Source: CAZAQS01 sp964486825
GTDB taxonomy: Bacteria; Chloroflexota; Anaerolineae; Anaerolineales; UBA4823
Assembly: GCA_964486825.1 (NCBI GenBank)
Contig: CAZAQS010000202.1
Location: forward strand, 1 to 8,886
DNA: 8,886 nucleotides
Direction of reading: 5' to 3'
This document shows, one piece after another, positions 1-6,051 of this stretch. How positions within the stretch are numbered: position 1 is the stretch's first letter; each line of letters starts with the position of its first letter. The notes beneath the pieces were generated by a model, which was not told the origin of the DNA, ran no database searches, and was given only the letters and a program-made list of their open reading frames with translations. The translations under genes and the position numbers were made by a program.

Positions 1-55
1 TCTTTCCCTACACGACGCTCTTCCGAGTCGGAAGAGCGTCGTGTAGGGAAAGAGT
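1..55. other. Illumina sequencing adapter, both orientations (artefact)
   Basis: Bases 1-26 match the TruSeq/Illumina universal adapter core (starts TCTTTCCCTACACGACGCTC). Bases 28-53 are their exact reverse complement, separated by the single base at 27, and bases 54-55 (GT) continue the adapter. The result is a perfect 26-bp inverted repeat at the very edge of the sequence. Symporter coding sequence begins at about base 56 with no transition. Translating the minus strand here gives SLHDALP, a peptide familiar from adapter-contaminated database proteins. The stretch should be trimmed and not read as a natural hairpin or terminator. The adapter match is from memory of the published adapter sequence; the inverted repeat itself is directly visible. 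Confidence 0.97.
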
Positions 56-1564
56 TTCGTCGCCGGTCGCCGGCTGCCCATCTACCTGGCGGGGGCTTCC
101 ATCATGGCGACCTGGTTTGCCGCAGAGACATTGATGGGCGCCAGTGCGGAAGCCTATAAATACGGCTTCCAGGGGGTAGTTTTCGACCCGTTCGGGGCGG
201 CGCTGTGCCTGTTCATCTCGGGTTTCTTCTTCATCCGGTTGATGCGACGGGCGCGCTACCTGACCATCATCGACTTTTTCGACCGCCGCTACGGGCGCTG
301 GATGGGCCTGGCGGCCTCCATGGTCCAGATGGTGACCTATTTTGGATGGACGGCAGCCCAGATCGTGGCGGGTGGCGCCATCGCCCATACCCTCCTGGGC
401 TGGCCACTTTCCGTTGGCATGGTCTTCGTCGCCACCATTGTGATCCTGTATACCATGATGGGCGGTATGTGGGCGGACACCCTGCTCGATTTCATGCAGA
501 TGTTCCTCACGGCTGGCGGGGTGACCATGATCTTCTTTGCGGTGATGAAAGCCGTGGGCGGATGGGATAACTTCCTGGCCAACGCCGGCTCGCTTTGGGT
601 CTCGGATCCATTCACGCTGCTCCCGATCGAGGGTGAGGGCTACCTGGGCTATACCGGCGGGCAGGGCTGGATGTACTGGCTGGGGGCCTGGATGGCCATC
701 GGGCTCGGCAGCATTGCCGCGCAGGACCTGATGCAGCGCTCCATGTCTTCCCGAAATGAGGCCGTCGCCGTACACGGGACCTATATGGCAGGCATCCTGT
801 ACCTGGGCTTCGGTGTTATGTCGCCACTGATCGGTATCGCCATTTTCGCCATGAACCCGAATATCCTGCCGGAGCACACCGAATTCTTGCTGGTCACGGC
901 AGCCATAGAGCACCTGCACCCCTTCCTCACGGCCCTGTTCATCGCGGCGCTCACGTCAGCCTTGATGAGCACCTCGGACAGCTCTATCCTGGCGGGCGCC
1001 TCCGTTTTCACCGAAAATATCGTGCCCTACCTGGGGAAAAAGCTGGATGAAGTGACCCAACTGCGCTGGACCCGCATCATGGTAGCCGTGATCGGTGTGG
1101 TCAGCCTGCTGTTGGGCCTGTACGCCGAGACGATCTATAAACTCTCGGTCTTTGCCTGGACGGTGATCCTGGTAGGCATCTTCGCTCCCTTTGCCCTGGG
1201 CATGTACTGGAAGAAAGCCAACCAGACCGGGGCATTGGCGGGCTTCGTGGGCGGTTTCGCAACCTGGATCATCGCCCTGATCATCCTGCTGCCGTCTGCC
1301 CTGGTTGTGAACGAAGGCGACATGGACATCGCCCAGTGGGACGCAGCCTATATGGGGTCTGTGCCGGCCTTCCTGGTTTCGTTGGTGCTGGTCGTGGTGG
1401 TCTCTTACGCCACCCAGAAACGGGACGTTCCCAAGGAACTTACAGATGTGGACGGCAGACCGCTGGCTCTTAAGAAGCGCCTGGGGTGGCTGCCTTTGAA
1501 GGACGCCTTGGGCAAGCCCAAACCTGAGGAGGAAGCAGAACCTGGGTTGGCGCCAGCAGACTGA
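56..1564 (+). CDS. Sodium:solute symporter family protein, copy 1 (5' partial)
   Basis: This is a polytopic inner-membrane permease of the sodium:solute symporter (SSS/SLC5) family, expected to import a small organic solute with Na+. The open frame continues upstream of the ATG at 104 to base 56, coding FVAGRRLP, which matches FVLAGRRLP at residues 40-48 of the second symporter (4346-5959). The gene is therefore truncated and ATG 104 is not its start; about 40 residues and the first membrane segment are missing, replaced by adapter. The visible 502 residues hold many hydrophobic segments. They also hold the family's sodium-site signature SALMSTSDSS at bases 956-985, equivalent to the Ser/Thr-rich helix of PutP and vSGLT. 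From MATWFAAETLMG onward it aligns to copy 2 without gaps for about 140 residues. The tail is charged and ends LAPAD before TGA, as in copy 2. The substrate is unknown; the transaminases downstream suggest an amino acid or amine. Confidence 0.93.
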   Translation, partial: FVAGRRLPIYLAGASIMATWFAAETLMGASAEAYKYGFQGVVFDPFGAALCLFISGFFFIRLMRRARYLTIIDFFDRRYGRWMGLAASMVQMVTYFGWTAAQIVAGGAIAHTLLGWPLSVGMVFVATIVILYTMMGGMWADTLLDFMQMFLTAGGVTMIFFAVMKAVGGWDNFLANAGSLWVSDPFTLLPIEGEGYLGYTGGQGWMYWLGAWMAIGLGSIAAQDLMQRSMSSRNEAVAVHGTYMAGILYLGFGVMSPLIGIAIFAMNPNILPEHTEFLLVTAAIEHLHPFLTALFIAALTSALMSTSDSSILAGASVFTENIVPYLGKKLDEVTQLRWTRIMVAVIGVVSLLLGLYAETIYKLSVFAWTVILVGIFAPFALGMYWKKANQTGALAGFVGGFATWIIALIILLPSALVVNEGDMDIAQWDAAYMGSVPAFLVSLVLVVVVSYATQKRDVPKELTDVDGRPLALKKRLGWLPLKDALGKPKPEEEAEPGLAPAD

Positions 1565-1578
1565 CGGGAGCTTTACAA

Positions 1579-1622
1579 GAGCCAGGCGGTAGGAGGCAAG
1601 AACCTGCCGCGCCGCCTGGCTC
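1579..1622 (+). promoter_or_regulatory. Intergenic hairpin between symporter 1 and aminotransferase 1
   Basis: Bases 1579-1589 (GAGCCAGGCGG) and 1612-1622 (CCGCCTGGCTC) form a perfect 11-bp stem with a 22-base loop. An alternative stem is possible inside the same region: 1586-1593 (GCGGTAGG) with 1603-1610 (CCTGCCGC), with one G-U pair and a 9-base loop. The two stems share bases 1586-1589, so they cannot both form. No T-run follows, so this is not a typical intrinsic terminator. It ends 10 bases before the ribosome binding site of the next gene. It could stabilise or tune the transcript between the two genes. The base pairing is seen; any role is inferred. Confidence 0.5.
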
Positions 1623-1632
1623 CTTGAACATT

Positions 1633-1640
1633 AAAGGAGG
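1633..1640 (+). promoter_or_regulatory. Ribosome binding site deciding the TTG start of aminotransferase 1
   Basis: AAAGGAGG is a near-perfect anti-16S match and lies 7 bases before the TTG at 1648. An earlier in-frame TTG at 1624 lies upstream of this site and has no equivalent sequence before it. The start at 1648 is therefore preferred. Confidence 0.85.
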
Positions 1641-1647
1641 CCATATC

Positions 1648-3024
1648 TTGGACCACCAGGCAGCAAGCCCTCTTAGCGCGGAAGAGATCGTTGCTCTCAA
1701 CCGCCGCTATGTATTTTTTTCATGGTCTGTACAAAATGCGGTCCAGCCCATCCCGGTTGTTGGAGGGGAAGGCATCCATTACTGGGACGCGGACGGCCGG
1801 CGGTTCATGGACTTCTCCGCCCAGCTGATGAACCTGAATATCGGCTACCAGCATCCCAGGGTGATCGCGGCCATCCAGGAACAAGCGAACCAGCTCTGCA
1901 CATCGCATCCCTCCATGGCAACCGGGCCGAAGGGCGTGCTGGGTAGCATGATCGCGGAGCTTGCCCCTGGCTCTCTCAACAAGACCTTCTTCACATTGGG
2001 TGGGGCGGAGGCGAACGAGAACGCGGTCAAGTTCGCCCGCCTGTACAGCGGCCGGCACAAGATCATCACCCGTTACCGCTCATACCACGGGGCCACCTAT
2101 GGCGCCATCACCCTGAGCGGAGATTACCGCCGCCCGCCGGTCGAGCCGGGCATTCCGGGCGTCGTGCATGTCTTCGACCCGTACTGCTACCGCTGCGTGT
2201 TTGGGCAATCACCCGACACATGCCACAGGGAATGCATCTCTCATATCGAAGAGGTGATCCGATTCGAAGGTCCGGAGACGGTGGCAGCCCTGTTGATGGA
2301 GGGAGTGACCGGTTCGAACGGCATTATCGTGCCGCCGGACGATTACTGGCCGCGCCTGCGCGAGATCACCAACAAATACGGCATCCTGCTGATCTCCGAC
2401 GAGGTCATGAGCGGTTTTGGGCGCACGGGGGAGTGGTTCGCGGTGGACAATTGGGGTGTCGAGCCGGATATCATGACCATCGCCAAGGGCCTGACTTCCG
2501 GGTATATGCCCCTGGGAGGGGTGGTCGTATCAGACGCCATTGCCCGCCACTTCGACGAGCGCATGCTCTATATGGGCCTGACTTACTTCGGCCACCCCCT
2601 ATCCACGGCGGCGGGAGTGGCGACGCTGCAGGTATACAAAGAGGAAGGCCTGGTCGAGAACAGCAAGCGCCTTGGACTGGTACTGGCAGCCCGGCTGCAG
2701 GAGCTGAAAGCCAGGCATGAGAGCATTGGGGACGTGCGCTCGATCGGACTGTTCTCGGTCATCGAGCTGGTCAGCAACAAGAACAGCCGCCAACCGATGG
2801 AGGCGACCGTTATGGAAGCCATCAAGGGGCGCCTGTTTGCGGATGGACTGACGACATTTATCAACAAGAACATGCTCTTCATCTGCCCGCCATTATGCAT
2901 TACGGAGGCGGAGCTGCTGGAGGGGCTGGGGACCATCGAACGGGCCATCATCCGGGTTGTCCGGGCCGGCCTACCTGGCGACAACCACCGATTATGCGGA
3001 GGATATCCAATAAGATCTCTCTAA
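1648..3024 (+). CDS. Class III PLP-dependent aminotransferase 1
   Basis: This is a cytosolic pyridoxal-phosphate transaminase of class III, the omega-amino-acid group that includes beta-alanine, taurine and GABA transaminases. It would move an amino group from an amine or amino acid to a keto acid such as pyruvate, leaving an aldehyde or ketone. At 458 residues from TTG 1648 the length is normal. Visible landmarks are the cofactor-phosphate motif GGAEAN (118-123), YHG (146-148), the cofactor aspartate in SDEVMSGFGRTGEW (Asp251), and the Schiff-base lysine in IAKGLTSG (Lys280). Four cysteines at 180, 183, 192 and 196 form a CxxC-x8-CxxxC cluster in the middle; similar Cys-rich segments occur in some relatives. 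The DEVMSGFGRTGEW context recalls taurine-pyruvate transaminases, but I cannot assign a substrate. The last ~19 codons use unusual codons (CGA, TTA, ATA, AGA), so the C-terminus may be frameshifted. Confidence 0.92.
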   Translation: MDHQAASPLSAEEIVALNRRYVFFSWSVQNAVQPIPVVGGEGIHYWDADGRRFMDFSAQLMNLNIGYQHPRVIAAIQEQANQLCTSHPSMATGPKGVLGSMIAELAPGSLNKTFFTLGGAEANENAVKFARLYSGRHKIITRYRSYHGATYGAITLSGDYRRPPVEPGIPGVVHVFDPYCYRCVFGQSPDTCHRECISHIEEVIRFEGPETVAALLMEGVTGSNGIIVPPDDYWPRLREITNKYGILLISDEVMSGFGRTGEWFAVDNWGVEPDIMTIAKGLTSGYMPLGGVVVSDAIARHFDERMLYMGLTYFGHPLSTAAGVATLQVYKEEGLVENSKRLGLVLAARLQELKARHESIGDVRSIGLFSVIELVSNKNSRQPMEATVMEAIKGRLFADGLTTFINKNMLFICPPLCITEAELLEGLGTIERAIIRVVRAGLPGDNHRLCGGYPIRSL

Positions 3025-3055
3025 GATATCCCCCATTCATTGCGGCAGAGAGATC
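3014..3055. repeat. Short inverted repeat spanning the aminotransferase 1 stop codon
   Basis: GATCTCTCT (3014-3022) and AGAGAGATC (3047-3055) are exact 9-base reverse complements separated by 24 bases. The left arm ends on the first base of the annotated TAA stop, and the right arm ends 8 bases before the ribosome binding site of the next gene. A competing 7-bp pairing exists (GGATATC at 3001-3007 with GATATCC at 3025-3031). No T-run follows. It may be a weak intergenic mRNA structure or chance. Confidence 0.3.
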
Positions 3056-3073
3056 CATTCCACGGAGGGAAAT

Positions 3074-4279
3074 ATGAAAATACTTGTCGTAGGTGTCGGA
3101 GGCGTGGGCGAAGCCCTGGCAGCCATTGGCCAGCGCCGCCCGTGGATCGAGCAGATGGTGTTGGCAGATTATAACCTGGAGCGGGCTCTGGAAGTGCAGG
3201 GTAAGCTGGACAAACCCGGGCGCTTCCCGGCTGAGTTTGTGGACGCTTCCAGGCAGGAGATGGTGGAGGGGTTGGCCCGTAAATACCAGGTAGACCTGAT
3301 CATGAACGCCTGCGACCCGGTCTACAACGTGCCCATCTTCGAGGCCGCTTTCTGCTATGGCTGCACATATATGGATATGGCCATGTCGCTGTCCGAGCCG
3401 CACCCCGAAGAGCCTTACCGCTTACCGGGCGTCAAGCTGGGCGATTACCAGTTCGCTCGGGCTCCGGAATGGGAAAAACGCGGCCTGCTGGCGCTGGTGG
3501 GCATGGGCGTCGAGCCGGGCATGGCGGATGTCTTCGCCCGCTACGCCCAGGACCACCTGTTCGATGAAATCGACGAAATCGGCGTGCGGGACGGAGCAAA
3601 CCTGGAGGTCAAGGGCTACGAGTTCGCCCCGAACTTTTCCATCTGGACCACGATCGAGGAATGCCTGAACCCGCCAGTGATCTGGGAGGCGGAAAAAGGC
3701 TGGTATACCACCGAGCCCTTCTCCGAACCTGAGATTTTCGACTTCCCGGAGGGCATCGGTCCGGTCGAGTGCGTCAACGTAGAACACGAAGAGGTGCTGC
3801 TGGTGCCACGCTGGGTAAAAGCAAAGCGAGTAACCTTCAAATACGGCCTGGGCGACCAGTTCATCGGGGTCCTGAAAACGATCAAGATGTTGGGCCTGGA
3901 CCAGAAAGAGCCAATCAAGGTCAAGGACGTCAAAGTGGCGCCGCGCGACGTGGTGGCTGCCTGCCTGCCTGATCCTGCCCACCTGGGGCATTTGATGAGC
4001 GGTAAAACCTGCGCCGGAACCTGGGTGAAGGGCAAGAAAGACGGCGCGCAGCGCCAGGTGTACATCTACCAGGTCGCTGACAACGAGGCCTGCATGAAGG
4101 AATTTGGCGTCCAGGCCGTCGTGGCCCAGACCGCCTTCAACCCGTTAATCGCCTGGGATCTGCTCAACCAGGGCGCCTGGAAGGGCAGCGGTGTTTTAGG
4201 CCCCGAAGCCTTCGACCCGCAGCCATTTATGGAGAAGATGGCCGGGTACGGATTCCCCTACGGAATTCAGGAATTGTAA
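3074..4279 (+). CDS. Saccharopine dehydrogenase family oxidoreductase
   Basis: This is a predicted cytosolic NAD(P)-dependent oxidoreductase of 401 residues, the usual size for single-domain members of the saccharopine dehydrogenase family. The N-terminus is a Rossmann fold: a beta strand then GVGGVG (7-12), with Asp32 at the end of the second strand (VLADYN), which favours NAD over NADP. The segment NACDPVYNVPIFEAAF (78-93), followed by YMDMAMS (99-105), is typical of the family at the end of the nucleotide domain. The rest is the family's substrate-binding/dimerisation region, with conserved-looking stretches GMGVEPG (143-149) and KTCAGTWV (311-318). Known relatives make or split saccharopine, oxidise the lysine side chain, or condense amines with semialdehydes. 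Which applies here is not visible. The start is ATG 3074, preceded by GGAGGG at 3064-3069. Its place between a transaminase and a transporter supports an amino-acid or amine pathway. Confidence 0.87.
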   Translation: MKILVVGVGGVGEALAAIGQRRPWIEQMVLADYNLERALEVQGKLDKPGRFPAEFVDASRQEMVEGLARKYQVDLIMNACDPVYNVPIFEAAFCYGCTYMDMAMSLSEPHPEEPYRLPGVKLGDYQFARAPEWEKRGLLALVGMGVEPGMADVFARYAQDHLFDEIDEIGVRDGANLEVKGYEFAPNFSIWTTIEECLNPPVIWEAEKGWYTTEPFSEPEIFDFPEGIGPVECVNVEHEEVLLVPRWVKAKRVTFKYGLGDQFIGVLKTIKMLGLDQKEPIKVKDVKVAPRDVVAACLPDPAHLGHLMSGKTCAGTWVKGKKDGAQRQVYIYQVADNEACMKEFGVQAVVAQTAFNPLIAWDLLNQGAWKGSGVLGPEAFDPQPFMEKMAGYGFPYGIQEL

Positions 4280-4345
4280 GCATACTGGCACGGTCAAAGG
4301 ATCGCGTCCATTCATCATTCATATATTCGCAATAAGGAGGATGAG

Positions 4346-5959
4346 ATGGATTTCGAAGGTTATGAATATGCGAGTTTGATCATCGGTGGGATCTTGGTAA
4401 TCCTGGTAATTCGCATGATCATCGGTTATTGGGCATCCAGGAAAGTCGAATCCAACGTGGACTTCGTGCTGGCCGGACGGCGACTGCCGCTGTGGATGGC
4501 GGCCCCTTCCATCATGGCCACCTGGTTCGCAGCCGAAACCCTGATGGGGTCTAGCTCTGAAGCTTACTCTTATGGTTTTCAAGGGGTGGTATTTGATCCT
4601 TTTGGGGCGACGATGTGCCTGATCATCGCGGGTATCTTCGTTGTACGCCTGGCGCGCCGCGCCAAGTATGTAACCATCATGGATTTCTTCCAGCGTCGTT
4701 ACGGCACGAGAATGTCCGTGATTGGTACGGTCACCCAAATCATCACCTATTTCGGTTGGACGGCCGCCCAGATCGTCGCCGGCGGCGCCATTCTTCAGGC
4801 ATTGCTGGGCTGGCCAATCTCCTGGGGGATGATCCTGGTGACAGTCATCGTGACATTCTATACGATGCTAGGCGGCCTGTGGGCGGATACCGCGCTGGAC
4901 TTTATGCAGATGTTCCTGACTTCCATCGGCCTGGTCATCATCACATTGGGGATCATCTACGCGGTAGGCGGGGTAGAAAATATGCTGGACATGGCAGGCG
5001 CCCAATTTACCGAGAGCACCTTTGCCATCTGGCCGACCGAAGGGGATGGGTATTATGGTTACTTCGGTGTACATGGCTGGTTCTATTATATTGCCGCCTG
5101 GCTGGCCTTGGGGCTGGGGGCCATTCCAGCCCAGGATTATCTGCAGCGCACCTGCGCCGCCAAAAACGAGAAGGTGGCTGTCCAGTCTACTTTCGTAGCT
5201 GCCGCCCTCTACCTGGGGTTTGGCGTTCTCTCGCCCTTGATAGGAGTCGTCGCATATGGCGCTCTTGGCCCGAATTTGGAAGGTACTCAAACCGAGTTCG
5301 TCCTGATCACCATGGCGATGAAGTTCTTGCCCCCAATCCTGGTGGCAGTCTTTGTTGCCTCGCTGGCCTCTGCCCTGATGAGCACCTCCGATAGCTCCCT
5401 ACTGGCTGGAGCTACGATGTTCACTGAAAACATCGTCAAGGTCTATAAACCGGACCTGAGTGATAAGGACACGTTGCGCCTGACGCGTCTTGCACTATTG
5501 GTGAGCGGGGTGATGAGCCTGGCGATCGCCCTATTCGCCTCTACCATCTATAAGCTGGCGGTTCTGGCCAATACTTCCATCCTGGTGGGGATGGCAGCGC
5601 CCTACTTGATCGGTATGTATTGGAAAAAGACCAACCACTCCGGCGCGCTGGCTTCCTTCTTCAGCGGGGTGATTTCTTGGATTATCTTGACACTGCTTTG
5701 GATGTATACTTATATCCTGCCGGTCGTGTACGAAGGAGAGATGATGGATGACGTGGTCTGGGACTCGATTTACATTGCTTCCTTCCCAGCCTTCGTTATC
5801 TCGGTGATCGTACTGATCGTCGTCTCACTCTGGACCCAGAAGAGTGATCCCCCTAAGGTACTGACCGATATCGATGGCAATCTCGTCAATACCAAGAATA
5901 TCTTCGCCTGGAGCAAGGAAGACGCCGAGGAGGTACCCAGCCTGGCGCCAGCAGACTGA
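4346..5959 (+). CDS. Sodium:solute symporter family protein, copy 2
   Basis: This is a complete 537-residue inner-membrane Na+/solute symporter (SSS/SLC5), a normal family length with room for about 13 membrane helices. Features in order are a first hydrophobic helix (about 9-30), the family's entry motif DFVLAGRRLP (39-48), MATWFAAETLMG (57-68), the loop WADTALDFMQMF (179-190), and the sodium-site helix SALMSTSDSSLLAG (342-355). A charged cytoplasmic tail after about residue 497 ends in LAPAD. The start at ATG 4346 is set by AAGGAGG at 4334-4340; an overlapping ATG at 4341 is in another frame. It is clearly a paralogue of the first symporter in this operon, and the last 18 bases around the stop (TGGCGCCAGCAGACTGAC) are identical in both. 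The two may import different but related substrates. No substrate can be named. Confidence 0.95.
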   Translation: MDFEGYEYASLIIGGILVILVIRMIIGYWASRKVESNVDFVLAGRRLPLWMAAPSIMATWFAAETLMGSSSEAYSYGFQGVVFDPFGATMCLIIAGIFVVRLARRAKYVTIMDFFQRRYGTRMSVIGTVTQIITYFGWTAAQIVAGGAILQALLGWPISWGMILVTVIVTFYTMLGGLWADTALDFMQMFLTSIGLVIITLGIIYAVGGVENMLDMAGAQFTESTFAIWPTEGDGYYGYFGVHGWFYYIAAWLALGLGAIPAQDYLQRTCAAKNEKVAVQSTFVAAALYLGFGVLSPLIGVVAYGALGPNLEGTQTEFVLITMAMKFLPPILVAVFVASLASALMSTSDSSLLAGATMFTENIVKVYKPDLSDKDTLRLTRLALLVSGVMSLAIALFASTIYKLAVLANTSILVGMAAPYLIGMYWKKTNHSGALASFFSGVISWIILTLLWMYTYILPVVYEGEMMDDVVWDSIYIASFPAFVISVIVLIVVSLWTQKSDPPKVLTDIDGNLVNTKNIFAWSKEDAEEVPSLAPAD

Positions 5960-6002
5960 CCCTTCGATCTTCAGGGAATGCAGCGCCAATAGACCGCGTA
6001 CC

Positions 6003-6030
6003 TTGATAATAAAATTATATGTCTGATATT
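6003..6030 (+). promoter_or_regulatory. Weak candidate internal promoter before the aldehyde oxidoreductase
   Basis: An AT-rich patch (about 6003-6035) stands out in this GC-rich operon. TTGATA (6003-6008) and GATATT (6025-6030) with a 16-base gap resemble a sigma-70-type -35/-10 pair. A transcript starting around 6037 would have a leader of only about 15 bases before ATG 6052. The match is imperfect and could be chance. Confidence 0.2.
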
Positions 6031-6039
6031 CTTGATCAC

Positions 6040-6046
6040 AAGGAGG
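6040..6046 (+). promoter_or_regulatory. Ribosome binding site deciding the start of the aldehyde oxidoreductase
   Basis: AAGGAGG lies 5 bases before ATG 6052. The longer frame opens at ATG 6019, upstream of this site and without a comparable sequence before it. Translation from 6052 begins MPYGYIGKILHVDL, the normal N-terminus of this enzyme family, so 6052 is the true start. ATG 6048 is out of frame. Confidence 0.88.
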
Positions 6047-6051
6047 TATGC

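Noticed and set aside
1..53. Strong hairpin resembling a terminator or mobile-element end
   Set aside because: Both arms are the Illumina adapter, so it is a library or assembly artefact.
8..919. Long minus-strand reading frame of 303 codons
   Set aside because: It is antisense to the symporter and its N-terminal-side end is a translation of the adapter; it matches no family I recognise and has low-complexity His/Gly/Asp content typical of a shadow frame.
3033..4321. Shared CCATTCAT before the genes at 3074 and 4346, with ATTCAT repeated near 4313
   Set aside because: Only 6-8 bases match, at different distances from the starts; too short to call an operator.
6019..6051. Longer N-terminus of the aldehyde oxidoreductase from ATG 6019
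   Set aside because: The AAGGAGG at 6040-6046 would lie inside the coding region, and the extra 11 residues are not part of the family's usual start.
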